Positions 17,220-26,012 of a stretch of 49,439 nt of DNA are shown piece after piece. The stretch covers positions 1 to 49,439 of the forward strand of contig CAIPBM010000090.1 of the NCBI GenBank assembly GCA_903863295.1, written 5' to 3'. The position numbers and the translations under genes are program-made. This stretch comes from an uncultured Verrucomicrobiota bacterium. Lineage in GTDB: Bacteria; Verrucomicrobiota; Verrucomicrobiia; Methylacidiphilales; UBA1321. The notes beneath the pieces are model-generated. The model saw only the letters and a list, made by a program, of their open reading frames with translations. It did no database searches and was not told the DNA's origin. Position 1 is the stretch's first letter. The number at the start of each line of letters is the position of its first letter.

Positions 17220-18638
17220 CTAAGGGTGGGTCATCTCTTCCGGCTTTACCGTGGCGTCGAATTCCTCGCCGGTGAGCAGGCCGAGTTTAATCGCCGTGGC
17301 GCGCAGGGTGGCGTTTTCCTTGTGCGCTGTCTTGGCGATCAGTGCCGCGTTGTCGTAGCCGATCTTCTGGTTCAGCGCGGTGACGAGCATGAGCGAGTCG
17401 TTGAGGAAATGGGCAATGCGATCCCGGTTCGGCTCGATGCCGACGACGCAATGCTCGACAAAGGAGCGGCAGGCATCGGAGAGCAGGTCGATGGAGTGGA
17501 GGTAATCAAAGATGATCAGCGGCTTGAAGACATTGAGCTCAAAGTTGCCCTGCGATCCGGCAAAGGCGATTGCCGCGTCATGGCCCATGACTTGGATACA
17601 AACCATGGTCATCGCTTCGCACTGGGTCGGGTTGACCTTGCCCGGCATGATGGAGGAGCCGGGCTCGTTTTCCGGAAGCGTCAGCTCGCCCAGGCCGCAA
17701 CGGGGGCCGCTGCCGAGCCAACGCAGATCATTGGCGATCTTCATCAGCGAGACGGCGAGGGTGCGGATGGCGCCGCTGGCCATGACGAGCGGATCGTGCG
17801 CGGAGAGCGCGGCAAATTTGTTTGGCGCAGTGACGAAGGGATAGCCGGTCAGCTCGGCGATCTTCTTCGCGACGCGATCGGCGAATTCAGGATGCGTATT
17901 AAGTCCGGTGCCGACCGCGCTACCGCCGAGCGCCAGCTCCGCGACATCGGGCAGGACCATCTCCAGACGCTTGATGTCAGCGTCGAGCAGCGCGACGTAG
18001 CCGGAAAATTCCTGGCCCAGGGTGAGGGGAGTCGCGTCCATCAGATGGGTGCGGCCGATCTTCACGATGGATTCAAATTCCTTCGCCTTGGCGGCGAGGG
18101 CGTCGCGCAGGTTCGCGACGGCGGGGATCAGCGTGCGGGAGGTCGCGAGCGCGGCGGCGATCGACATCGCGCCGGGGAAGGTGTCGTTGGAGGACTGCGA
18201 CATGTTCACGTGGTCGTTCGGATGGACCGGCTTCTTGGAGCCCATCTCGCCGCCGGCCATCTCGATGGCGCGGTTGGAGATGACCTCGTTCACGTTCATA
18301 TTGCTCTGCGTGCCGCTGCCGGTCTGCCAGACGCGGAGGGGGAAGTGCTCGTCGAGCGTGCCTGCGGCGACCTCATCGGCCGCCTTCACGATCAGGTCGG
18401 CGATCTCCGGCTTGAGCTTGCCGAGATCAAGGTTGACCAGTGCGCAGGCTTTCTTCAACACGCCAAAGGCGTGGACGACCTCAAGCGGCATCTTGTCGTT
18501 ACCAATGTCGAAATGGATAAGCGACCGGGCGGTCTGCGCGCCGTAGTAGCGGTCATTCGGCACGGGGATCTTGCCCATGCTGTCGGATTCGATGCGGGAG
18601 TTGGCGGGGACGTTGGTCAGGTCAATGGCGTGAGACAT
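17220..18638 (-). CDS. fumC: Class II fumarate hydratase
   Basis: Interconverts fumarate and L-malate in the TCA cycle; a cytosolic homotetramer without an Fe-S cluster. The 472 residues fit FumC. The start is ATG 18638 (MSHAIDLTN); the frame continues upstream but without family-like sequence. The superfamily loop [30 protein letters not shown] and the FumC-type [17 protein letters not shown] separate it from aspartase and argininosuccinate lyase. The C-terminus ([17 protein letters not shown]) is also FumC-like. It is a monocistronic unit converging on the tRNA-Ala gene. Confidence 0.96.
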   Translation of the reverse strand: MSHAIDLTNVPANSRIESDSMGKIPVPNDRYYGAQTARSLIHFDIGNDKMPLEVVHAFGVLKKACALVNLDLGKLKPEIADLIVKAADEVAAGTLDEHFPLRVWQTGSGTQSNMNVNEVISNRAIEMAGGEMGSKKPVHPNDHVNMSQSSNDTFPGAMSIAAALATSRTLIPAVANLRDALAAKAKEFESIVKIGRTHLMDATPLTLGQEFSGYVALLDADIKRLEMVLPDVAELALGGSAVGTGLNTHPEFADRVAKKIAELTGYPFVTAPNKFAALSAHDPLVMASGAIRTLAVSLMKIANDLRWLGSGPRCGLGELTLPENEPGSSIMPGKVNPTQCEAMTMVCIQVMGHDAAIAFAGSQGNFELNVFKPLIIFDYLHSIDLLSDACRSFVEHCVVGIEPNRDRIAHFLNDSLMLVTALNQKIGYDNAALIAKTAHKENATLRATAIKLGLLTGEEFDATVKPEEMTHP

Positions 18639-18776
18639 AGGAGCCAATATTAGAAGCACCCGCCGCCAACTTGTCGAGGGAGCAGTTGAGTTCACGGTTC
18701 AGTCGTAAAGCCGAAGTTTAATTTAACTTTGCCTCCCTGGCCTCAAGAGTGAGAAGGTATCTCTTGTACCGGCTTT

Positions 18777-20771
18777 ATGGCGAAGAGATTCAAGAAACGA
18801 AAACGTCCCGAAGTTGTAGCCTCGTCGCAGTTACACTCAACGCCCGAACCTTCGCTGGATTTCAAGCCCAAGTACTTCGTTTTACTACTGAAAGTTCTGC
18901 TGATCGTGGCGGCAGGTTGTTGGATTTACGGGCCGGTCCTTCATGGTGACTGGCTTTGGGACGACGATTTCTATTTCGCGAGCAATCCGATATTGAGCGA
19001 CCCGATCGGACTTTGGAAAATCTGGTTCGTGCCCGGCAGTTTTGTCGAGTACTACCCCATTCTGGCCACCGCCCAATGGATCGAGTGGCATCTTTGGCAT
19101 AACGCTACGTTGGGCTACCATCTCACCAGTCTTCTCCTTCACTTGCTGAGCGCGTTGTTGGTCTGGCGATTACTGGATAAATTGGGACTGCGCCTGGCTT
19201 GGCTGGGGGGACTGATTTTTGCCATTCACCCCGTGCAGGTGGAATCGGTGGCCTGGATCGCGGAGCTCAAAAACACGCTTTCTTTACCTCCATTCCTTCT
19301 CGCCATGGGAGCCTGGATCGATTACGAAAATCACCATCGAAAGCGGGACTACTTATTGGCATTAGGCCTGTTTCTCGTCGCCATGCTTTGCAAGATCAGC
19401 ATGGCTCTCTTTCCTTTGGTCATTCTGCTTTATGCCTGGTGGAAACGGGGACGAGTTGGCTCCAAGGACCTCATCTCCTGTGCGCCATTTGCCGCTCTTT
19501 CGTTGGTTCTCGGCATGACCACCGTTTTCGCGGGCGACTGGTACCGTGAGCTTTACCACATGCCGTCCAATGTTGTGGTTATAGGAGATGCTTTTTTCCG
19601 TATAACACTGGCCGGACTTTCGCTCTCATTTTATTTCAGGCAATGGTTTTGGCCCTTCGTTTTATTACCCATTTATCCGCAATGGTCGATCAATCCTCCT
19701 TCTTTGCTGAAACTTTCACCCTGGTTTCTGCTGGCTGGAGTTATTTATTGGCTTTGGACCAGGCGAAAGAGCTGGGGAAGGCATGCCCTGCTGGGCCTGG
19801 GCTTCTTCATCATCAACCTATTGCCCTTTCTTGGTTTCAATACGGTTTCGTACATGGCGTTTACGTGGGTGATGGACCACTTTCTCTATCTCCCTTCCAT
19901 CGGCTTGATCGGTCTGGTTATCGCGGCCTTGGGACAAGTGGAGCAAATGCTCTCTGCTTCCTGGAGAATTGCCGGTATCGGCGTCATGGTCTTGCTGCTC
20001 GGTACACTCGCTTTTATCAGTCGTGACTACGCGAAAAAGTTTATCAATCAGGAAGTCTTGTGGACCTATACCGTCCAACACAATCCGGAAGCCTTTACCG
20101 CTTACAACAATCTTGGCTTGGTCCTGCTCGGCCACGATAAGGTGGATGAAGCGATCCCTCAATTTCAACAGTCCCTCCGCCTCAACCCCCTTTACGCCGA
20201 TGCGCGTGATAATCTGGGCGTGGCCCTGATGCGAAATGGAAAAGTGGATGAAGCAATGGCCGAATTTCAAAGAGCCCTGGAGATTTATCCTGAGTCTCGC
20301 GAAGCGGGCACCAGCCTGGGTGACGTGCTGGTTAAAAAGGGGCAGGTGGATGCCGCCATTCTTCAATTTCAAAAGGTCCTGGCCGCCAATCCTACCTACG
20401 CCAAAGCTCATAATAGCCTCGGGAATCTCTTTCTTCGTCAAGGCCAGATTGACGAGGCAATGATGGAGTTCCAGAAAGCCGTGGACTGCAATTCAAACTA
20501 TGCCGAAGCCGAAAATAACCTCGGCATCACTCTTTTTCACCAAAGGAGAGTGGGTGAAGCCATCAACCATTATCAAAAAGCCGTCGACATCAAACCTGAC
20601 TACGCCACGGCCTACAATAACCTGGGCATCGCCCTGGGGGCGGAGGGAGAGCTTGGCCAGGCCGCCAATGCCTTCAAAAAGGCCATAGACCTAAAGCCCG
20701 GTTATAATGAAGCGCGATACAATCTGGCTAAAGTAACAACCATGGCCCAAGGAAAAGGGGCTGCTCCGTAG
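18777..20771 (+). CDS. Polytopic membrane protein with C-terminal TPR repeats (GT-C/TMTC-like)
   Basis: The 664-residue protein starts at ATG 18777. Residues about 30-430 hold around ten membrane helices. The first extracytoplasmic loop carries WLWDDDFYFASNPILSD, the acidic-motif position of GT-C glycosyltransferases, and HPVQVESVAWIAELKNTLS matches the TMTC-type proteins widespread in bacteria. Residues about 440-655 form six to seven 34-residue TPRs (for example YADARDNLGVALMRNGKVDEA) with the conserved A/G-Y/L-A-P pattern. Members are often annotated as O-GlcNAc or O-mannosyl transferases, but the bacterial activity is not established. An upstream stop-free stretch is short, and no operon partner is apparent. 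Confidence 0.82.
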   Translation: MAKRFKKRKRPEVVASSQLHSTPEPSLDFKPKYFVLLLKVLLIVAAGCWIYGPVLHGDWLWDDDFYFASNPILSDPIGLWKIWFVPGSFVEYYPILATAQWIEWHLWHNATLGYHLTSLLLHLLSALLVWRLLDKLGLRLAWLGGLIFAIHPVQVESVAWIAELKNTLSLPPFLLAMGAWIDYENHHRKRDYLLALGLFLVAMLCKISMALFPLVILLYAWWKRGRVGSKDLISCAPFAALSLVLGMTTVFAGDWYRELYHMPSNVVVIGDAFFRITLAGLSLSFYFRQWFWPFVLLPIYPQWSINPPSLLKLSPWFLLAGVIYWLWTRRKSWGRHALLGLGFFIINLLPFLGFNTVSYMAFTWVMDHFLYLPSIGLIGLVIAALGQVEQMLSASWRIAGIGVMVLLLGTLAFISRDYAKKFINQEVLWTYTVQHNPEAFTAYNNLGLVLLGHDKVDEAIPQFQQSLRLNPLYADARDNLGVALMRNGKVDEAMAEFQRALEIYPESREAGTSLGDVLVKKGQVDAAILQFQKVLAANPTYAKAHNSLGNLFLRQGQIDEAMMEFQKAVDCNSNYAEAENNLGITLFHQRRVGEAINHYQKAVDIKPDYATAYNNLGIALGAEGELGQAANAFKKAIDLKPGYNEARYNLAKVTTMAQGKGAAP

Positions 20772-20895
20772 GGATTTGAGACTGAAGTTGTGTATTCTCT
20801 GTCGCTATTTCGAGAGAGCACTTGGGGGAGGTAATGTGCGAGGCCTTTTCGACCGTGCGCTTGAGTTTGAGCAGAGGATGCTCTATGTTTGACTC

Positions 20896-21093
20896 ATGAG
20901 CGCAGAACAGCTTATCGCCGAGTTCAAAGCTTTATCGCCGGAAGATCGTCAACTTGTGGCCGAGGCTGTGCTTTCCGAAGACACCTCGTGGATTCCCGAT
21001 TCCTTTCGTCAAGGCATGGAAGATATTGAAAAGGGACGCACGGTTTTCATGGAATCCGCATTGACGCAAAAGCCGCCACAAACGGGCGAATGA
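20896..21093 (+). CDS. Putative antitoxin of a type II toxin-antitoxin pair (addiction-module component family)
   Basis: A 65-residue acidic protein: a helical N-terminus (EQLIAEFKALSPEDRQLVAEAVL) typical of the short addiction-module component family, then a tail containing WIPDSFRQGMEDIEKGRTVF, like the family's conserved E-I-x-x-G segment that wraps the toxin. The stop overlaps the toxin start (ATGA), the usual coupling. The antitoxin itself shows no clear DNA-binding motif, so autoregulation is uncertain. The 124 bp upstream show no clear operator. Confidence 0.72.
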   Translation: MSAEQLIAEFKALSPEDRQLVAEAVLSEDTSWIPDSFRQGMEDIEKGRTVFMESALTQKPPQTGE

Positions 21094-21362
21094 AATACAG
21101 CTTTCAGGCCTCGGAAAATTTCTGGAAGAAGTTTTATCGTCTTTCCTCGCAACAAAAAGAAAGTGTCCGTCTGGCTTGGATTATTTTTAAAGATAATCCA
21201 TTTGATTCACGTCTTGGCACCCACCGAATCAACAGTCTCTCCGCTCATTACAAAAAGACGATCTATTCGGTCGTCATCGAGGCCGATCTGCGAGCCGTGT
21301 TTTATTGCGAAGGGAATGTGGTCTGGACAGTCGATATTGGAACGCACGCTGTTTATAAATAG
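21090..21362 (+). CDS. Putative RelE/ParE-superfamily toxin
   Basis: A 90-residue basic protein with the strand-helix-helix-strand order of RelE/ParE toxins: FQASENFWKKFYRLSSQQKESVRLAWIIFKDNPFDSRLGTHRI... then YKKTIYSVVIEADLRAVFYCEGNVVWTVDIGTHAVYK. The last strand pair (LRAVFYCEGNVVWTVDIGTHAVY) is the most typical part. Whether it cleaves ribosome-bound mRNA (RelE-like) or poisons gyrase (ParE-like) cannot be told from sequence. It overlaps the antitoxin by 4 bp, and its stop directly abuts the stop of the converging minus-strand gene. Confidence 0.75.
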   Translation: MKYSFQASENFWKKFYRLSSQQKESVRLAWIIFKDNPFDSRLGTHRINSLSAHYKKTIYSVVIEADLRAVFYCEGNVVWTVDIGTHAVYK

Positions 21363-21773
21363 TTAATGAAAATAGGGCGTTAAAACTTTAGATAAAATAA
21401 GACCGTATAAACCAGCTATGAGAAATCCATTTCTTAAGCGATAAGATCGTGCGGCACGGCTAGATATCTTGTCCATTTTCTCTACGATTCTTTTAATATT
21501 AGAAGGATGATTTTCGCGTGCTTCCGCGAGTTTATAATTGAGACTTTGGGAAAAACTGACTTGCTCAACTCGAAGAAACCCAAATATGAGCGAGAAAAGC
21601 AGTAAAACTAGAGATGAAATCTCTAGGCCGTAAGGTGAAATGCTTATGGGTTGTGGGGTCAGAGTTTGTCCAACATATCCACACATCGCTCCGGTGCCTC
21701 CTAAGACAAAATAATCCAGTCTTTGTTCTGCTTCTCGATAGTGCTCGTAGAGTAATCTCTTCGTTTCATTCAC
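21363..21773 (-). CDS. Small AT-rich membrane protein of unknown function
   Basis: 136 residues with two or three membrane helices (about 22-42, 48-68 and 113-132) separated by a basic, helical soluble loop (QVSFSQSLNYKLAEARENHPSNIKRIVEKMDK). Not recognised. Its DNA is clearly more AT-rich than the flanking genes, and it lies directly between the toxin-antitoxin pair and the ExbB/ExbD operon, so it is probably accessory DNA. Its stop is adjacent to the toxin's stop with no base between them. Confidence 0.6.
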   Translation of the reverse strand: MNETKRLLYEHYREAEQRLDYFVLGGTGAMCGYVGQTLTPQPISISPYGLEISSLVLLLFSLIFGFLRVEQVSFSQSLNYKLAEARENHPSNIKRIVEKMDKISSRAARSYRLRNGFLIAGLYGLILSKVLTPYFH

Positions 21774-21818
21774 AAAATTTACACTAACCCTTGTGACGCC
21801 CCTCTCAATACTTTTGCA

Positions 21819-24470
21819 TCAAAGGTAAGGCGTCGGCTGAAAGTCGGGATACTTGGCTTTGAGTTTTTGGCGCCAGTCGGTGGAGGACTTGGTGTCGCCG
21901 GCTTTCTCGAAGGCGTCGGCGGCGCGGGCGGTGGCCTGGGGATTGATCTTGGGATCGTCGAAGAGGAGGGCGAGGGTGGCGAACATCTTGGCGGCCTCGG
22001 GATAATCCTTGGCGGCGTAGGCGGTCTCGCCGAGGAGCATGCGGGCGGCGGCGCTGTTCGGGCCTTCGGGTTCCTGGAGGAGCGCCTGCTCGCCGAGCTT
22101 CTTCGCGGTGTCGAAGTCCTGGGCGCCGAGTTCCGCGCGGCCCAGCGCGAGGAGGACCTTGGTCGCGTCCTTCGCATCGGGTTTGAGGTCGCGATACTTC
22201 TTGTAGCTGGCGACGGCGGCGGACCATTCCTTGCGCTGGCTCTGGATTTCGCCCAGTTGCCACCAGGCGCCCGCGAGCAATTCGCCCGGGTCGGGGTGCT
22301 GCGTGACGCGGGTGTAGTAGGTCTCCGCATCGGCCAGGTTACCGGCCTTGCGCGCGGTCTCGGCCAGCCAGTAAAAGAGCGCGGCAGGCAGGCGGGCGGC
22401 GACTTGCGCGGTGGGATCGGTGGGGGTGGGGAGCGTCTCGTACTGCTTCAGGTAAGAGAGGGTCTTGTCATAATCCTTCTGGCCGTAACTGCCGAGAACG
22501 AGCCGCTGCGTGGCGGGCTGCATCCAGGTGGCCGCATCGGCGTCGCGGGCCTTGAGCAGGTAAGGCTCCGCGCCCGCGTAATCGTGATTGCGGAAGAGCG
22601 CGTCGCCGACGAAGAAAGCGGCGGTGGCCTTGAGCTTGGTCTTGGGGAAATTATCGAGGAGCTTGCGGAAGGTCGCGACGGCGAGTGGTTCCTGCGCCGG
22701 ACCACCACGGGCGTAGATGAGGCCGAGCGATTCGAGCGCGGCTTGCTGTTCCGGCGTGCCATTGGGGGCGAGCGACTGGACAGCTTTCCACGCCTCGGTC
22801 GCGGCGAGGAGCTGATTCGATTTTTGCAGGCAGACCGCGAGCCGGGCCTGGACTTGCAACGCCTGTTGCGCCTGGGCCTTGGCATCGGAACCGGGATGGG
22901 CGTTGAGATCGTCGAGGTAGGCTTGGTAGGAGGTCGCGGCCTTGGGGAGGTTGTTGAGCTGATCGTAGGTGCGGGCGAGTTCGAGGAGGATTTGCTGGTG
23001 GGGCCAGCCATCCGATGTCGGTTCCTGGGCGAGGCTTTCCCAGAGCGGCAGTGCGGCGGTGAAGTTCTTTTCACGCGACAATTCCTGCGCCTGGAGGAGT
23101 TGCACCCGCGCGCGGTAAGGCGATTGCGGCCAGGCTTTCAGATAGGCATCGGCTTCGCTGACCGTCTTGGTGCGGTCAATCTGGGTGAGGGCAAGGAAGC
23201 GCTCGTAAGCGGCGGTGACGGCGGAATCCTGCATGCCGAATTCGGCGAGGTAGAGATCGAATCCGGCCACGGCCTCGGGCCAATGCTTGAGGGAAAATTG
23301 GGCGTGGCCGAGATCGTAAAGATTCTCCGCACGGGCGCTGTCGAGGAGTTGATCCTTGTCCGGCGTGTAGACGGCGAGCCACTCGGCGTAACGCTTTTGG
23401 GCGAAGAGAATGCGGAGGAGGCCGGTGGTGGCCACCTTCCGGGCGTTGCCGTTGGGATCGAGTTGACGCGCCGTCTGGAAAAGCTTTTCGGCATCGGCGT
23501 TTTGCTTGAGAGCGAGGGCGTCCCAACCGCCACGGGCTGCCGCGGTCGCGCGGGTGGCGGGATCGGTGGACGTGGCGACGACTTTCTGCCAGAGCGGGAG
23601 CGCGTCAGCGGATTTGTTTTGCGAGTCATCGAGCTCGGCCAAGGCCTGGGCCGCGCCGCTGGTGAATTTACCGGCGGGCTGGGCGTCGGCGAAGGATTGG
23701 AGGAGCGTGCGGCCATCGGCCTCTTTTTGCGTGGCGAGGAAAGAACGGCCGAGGAGATATTTGGCGGCTTCCTGCAACTGGCCGTCGCCTTTGTCCGCGA
23801 CGATTTGCAGCGGGACGATGGCATCGGTGAGCTTGCCGGCATCGAAGAGAAGCGCTCCGCGCTGGAGCTGGCCGTTGAGAAAGAGCGGGCCATCGGGATA
23901 GTTCTCGACCTGAAAGGTGTAGGCGGCGAGGGCATCGTCGCTGCGGTTGAGATTGCGGTAAGCCCCGGCGAGGCGATAGAGCGCTTCCTCGCGATGGCGG
24001 TCCTGCGGGAAATCGGTAAGGAACTTGGTGAAGGCGTTGACGGCGTCGGCGTACTGGCCGGCGTTCAGCGCGGTCATGGCGGCATCGAATTGCGCGGCGG
24101 CGGGATTGACGACGATGAGGCTGGCGGCGGGGGTGGCGTTGGTGGAGGCGGTCTCGAGCGGGGGAGCGGCGGGAGGCTGGACGACGGGCTGGGCGATGGG
24201 GGCGGTGGCGGGGACGGAGGCCGGTTGGGCCACCGGAGGCTGGGAGGGATCGACGGGAAGTGCGGCGGGTGGCGCGGAGGGGGTGGAGGCGGGAGGGGCG
24301 ACGGGGATATCGGTGGTTTGGGCGTTAGCGAGGAAAGCGGTGGCGAGGAGGAGCAAGGTAGCCGTCGCACTCCGTGCGACGGATCGGCGCGAAACGGAGT
24401 TTCGCGGGAACTGGGGGCGTTCCCAAGTGCAACTTGGGGACGCGGGGGAAACTCCCTTAGGGGGTGTCAT
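21819..24470 (-). CDS. Large periplasmic TPR-repeat protein of an Exb/Tol-like operon
   Basis: An 883-residue exported protein. After an unusual basic leader, residues about 33-50 form the signal-peptide core (ATATLLLLATAFLANAQ), followed by an Ala/Pro-rich linker (to about 115) that could span the periplasm. The rest is made of helical TPR-like repeats (AAQFDAAMTALNAGQYADAVNAF is the first), as in YbgF/CpoB and BamD relatives. It starts 11 bp after the ExbD-like gene, so ExbB-ExbD-TPR form one operon; such TPR proteins may couple proton-driven motion to the outer membrane. ATG 24470 is the only good start, yet codons about 10-40 lie in a palindromic repeat also present elsewhere (24357-24442). 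Confidence 0.85.
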   Translation of the reverse strand: MTPPKGVSPASPSCTWERPQFPRNSVSRRSVARSATATLLLLATAFLANAQTTDIPVAPPASTPSAPPAALPVDPSQPPVAQPASVPATAPIAQPVVQPPAAPPLETASTNATPAASLIVVNPAAAQFDAAMTALNAGQYADAVNAFTKFLTDFPQDRHREEALYRLAGAYRNLNRSDDALAAYTFQVENYPDGPLFLNGQLQRGALLFDAGKLTDAIVPLQIVADKGDGQLQEAAKYLLGRSFLATQKEADGRTLLQSFADAQPAGKFTSGAAQALAELDDSQNKSADALPLWQKVVATSTDPATRATAAARGGWDALALKQNADAEKLFQTARQLDPNGNARKVATTGLLRILFAQKRYAEWLAVYTPDKDQLLDSARAENLYDLGHAQFSLKHWPEAVAGFDLYLAEFGMQDSAVTAAYERFLALTQIDRTKTVSEADAYLKAWPQSPYRARVQLLQAQELSREKNFTAALPLWESLAQEPTSDGWPHQQILLELARTYDQLNNLPKAATSYQAYLDDLNAHPGSDAKAQAQQALQVQARLAVCLQKSNQLLAATEAWKAVQSLAPNGTPEQQAALESLGLIYARGGPAQEPLAVATFRKLLDNFPKTKLKATAAFFVGDALFRNHDYAGAEPYLLKARDADAATWMQPATQRLVLGSYGQKDYDKTLSYLKQYETLPTPTDPTAQVAARLPAALFYWLAETARKAGNLADAETYYTRVTQHPDPGELLAGAWWQLGEIQSQRKEWSAAVASYKKYRDLKPDAKDATKVLLALGRAELGAQDFDTAKKLGEQALLQEPEGPNSAAARMLLGETAYAAKDYPEAAKMFATLALLFDDPKINPQATARAADAFEKAGDTKSSTDWRQKLKAKYPDFQPTPYL
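24357..24442. repeat. Array of three perfect or near-perfect hairpins, including repeat copy 2
   Basis: Three hairpins follow each other, each with a 3-base loop: CCGTCGCAC-TCC-GTGCGACGG (24362-24382), CGCGAAAC-GGA-GTTTCGCG (24388-24406), and an 11-bp stem around CCCAAGT-GCA-ACTTGGG (24418-24442, one G-T pair). The first hairpin with its flanks (24357-24385) matches 17181-17209 at 28 of 29 positions on the opposite strand. The array lies inside the 5' coding part of the TPR gene, covering the basic leader and the first residues before the signal-peptide core. Confidence 0.85.
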
Positions 24471-24480
24471 GGGTGGACGG

Positions 24481-24912
24481 CTAGTGGGCCGAGCCGTCTT
24501 TGTCCGGCCGGTTCGTGGCGAAGGCGATATTGGTCAGCTTGGAGGCGCGGCAGACATCGAGGACTTCGACGACGTGCTTGTATTCGACATTCTCCGAGCC
24601 GCGCAGGACGACGGCCTGGTCGGGGTAGACTTGCTGGATGGCGGAGAGCTTGGCCTGCAACTCGGGGAGGGTAAGGACGCTCCGTTCCAGCTCCACGGTG
24701 CCGTCGGTTTTCAGGTTGATGATGACCTCGCCGGGGAGTTGCTTGGGCGGAACGCCGTTGCGGGCGACGGGGACTTTGACGTCGATGTCCTGCTCGTAAC
24801 GCGCGAGGTTCCAGGTGAGCAGGAAGAAGCAGAGCAGGAACATGATCACGTCGATCATGGGGGCGAGCTGGAGCTGGATCGGCTCTTGGTTGATGCGGCG
24901 GCGCAGGTTCAT
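24481..24912 (-). CDS. ExbD/TolR-family biopolymer transport protein
   Basis: 143 residues: a short cytoplasmic basic N-terminus, one membrane helix (about 18-38) containing the family aspartate in LAPMIDVIMFLLCFFLL, and a periplasmic domain. In this family the helix packs in the ExbB/TolQ pentamer and the aspartate relays protons. It starts 12 bp downstream of the ExbB-like gene and ends 10 bp before the TPR gene. No TonB or TolA gene is in the operon, so the motor's output may pass to the TPR protein. Confidence 0.93.
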   Translation of the reverse strand: MNLRRRINQEPIQLQLAPMIDVIMFLLCFFLLTWNLARYEQDIDVKVPVARNGVPPKQLPGEVIINLKTDGTVELERSVLTLPELQAKLSAIQQVYPDQAVVLRGSENVEYKHVVEVLDVCRASKLTNIAFATNRPDKDGSAH

Positions 24913-24924
24913 GGATGCGCGGGA

Positions 24925-25674
24925 CTAGGGATTAATCCGGTGCCGTTTGCTGAGGAGAATCAGCTCCTGGGTAAGGAGGGTGCCTTCCGATTCAAGGATG
25001 GAAATAAGATGGCCGACGCGACCGCGGAAGTAGGCGTAGAAGGCCATCGCGGTGATGCCGACGGTGAGGCCTAGCGCGGTGGATACGAGCGCTTGGGAAA
25101 CGCCACCCGCTAGGAGCATGGTGCGCATCGGGCTGGCTTCCGAGGCGATGTGGCCGAAGGAATGGAGAATGCCGACCACAGTGCCGAAGAGGCCGAGAAG
25201 CGGTGCGAGCACGCCGACATCCATGATATAAAGCACGCGCTGGTTCAGCGAGGCGGCAATGCGGTTGCCCTCGGTCTCCGCGACGGCGGTGATGGCGTCG
25301 GGCCCCGCCTCGGGATGGCGCTCGAGGAATTGCAGGACGCGGTCGACCATGCGGGCGGTGGCCTGCGGGCGATCAGCGACGTAAGTGGCGAGGCCGTCGA
25401 AGTCCTCGTTCTCAAAGAAGGGCTCCATGCGTTCCAGCAGCTCCGGTGTGGTGATGGCTTTTTCGGTCAGGGTGAAGAAACAATAGAGGATCAGCGTCAA
25501 CGTGATCATGGAGGCGACGGCGAGGGGCACGATGACCCAGCCGGCGGCGGCGATGAGGTTAAGGAGAGAGGTTTCCTTGCCCATTTCCTCGACGGCGTCG
25601 TTGCCGGTGGTCTGGGCCAAAACCGGGGCCATCATGGCGAGGAGACTGGAGCCGGTGAGAAGGAGTCGTTTCAT
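24925..25674 (-). CDS. MotA/TolQ/ExbB-family proton channel protein
   Basis: 249 residues from ATG 25674; a TTG 24 bp upstream is possible but less likely. A signal-like N-terminal helix (LLLTGSSLLAMMAPVLAQ) precedes the three canonical helices: about 30-60, 150-180 (DVGVLAPLLGLFGTVVGIL, the family signature) and 195-225 (GGVSQALVSTALGLTVGI). An extra N-terminal exported segment is common in ExbB proteins of this kind. It is the first gene of the ExbB-ExbD-TPR operon. Together these form an inner-membrane proton-driven motor complex whose cargo is not evident. Confidence 0.93.
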   Translation of the reverse strand: MKRLLLTGSSLLAMMAPVLAQTTGNDAVEEMGKETSLLNLIAAAGWVIVPLAVASMITLTLILYCFFTLTEKAITTPELLERMEPFFENEDFDGLATYVADRPQATARMVDRVLQFLERHPEAGPDAITAVAETEGNRIAASLNQRVLYIMDVGVLAPLLGLFGTVVGILHSFGHIASEASPMRTMLLAGGVSQALVSTALGLTVGITAMAFYAYFRGRVGHLISILESEGTLLTQELILLSKRHRINP

Positions 25675-25814
25675 AGGTGATGGTGCTGCGGGCGCCAAGG
25701 CGGTGGCTGATTATTGGGGTCTTTGACGCTAAAAGGACGTTACAGGTTCAATCGAAGTGGGCAAGACGGGATGCCTGACGCGTTATACTATATAGTCCGG
25801 TTTTAAAAAAATCC

Positions 25815-25974
25815 GTCATCCTGAGCTTGTCGAAGGATCAGCCCCCGGTGAGCTTCTCATCCAAGAAAAATGTTCAACGAGGAGCCTCGTCGGAGGGAAC
25901 TTACGCAAATCAAGTCTTAGTTGAGTGAAGCGATTATCATTCGGGAGCTGATCCTTCGACAAGCTCAGGATGAC
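25815..25974. mobile_element. MITE-like palindromic element with perfect 28-bp terminal inverted repeats
   Basis: The 338 bp between the ExbB-like gene and the next minus-strand gene hold one element of about 160 bp. Its ends (25815-25842 and 25947-25974) are exact reverse complements over 28 bp, beginning GTCATCCTGAGCTTGTCGAA. The core has no credible gene but includes a small ACGAGG-AG-CCTCGT hairpin. A-rich and T-rich runs flank it on the left and right. Repeats starting this way are common in many bacterial genomes as non-autonomous palindromic elements. A degenerate relative lies at 30016-30084. Confidence 0.8.
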
Positions 25975-26012
25975 CGAATTTTTATTCAAGTAATTGTAGT
26001 GGAGGCCTCGAC

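Noticed and set aside
17220-18638. Aspartate ammonia-lyase as an alternative to fumarase
   Set aside because: The [17 protein letters not shown] block and C-terminal sequence are FumC-type.
17196-18653. A 485-codon open frame on the plus strand
   Set aside because: It is the antisense of fumC, whose minus-strand protein has all family motifs; the open frame is a by-product of GC-rich codon use.
21867-24674. A 935-codon open frame on the plus strand, Gly/Glu-rich
   Set aside because: It mirrors the TPR and ExbD genes in the opposite strand, has no recognisable domain, and its composition is what GC-rich third positions produce in antisense.
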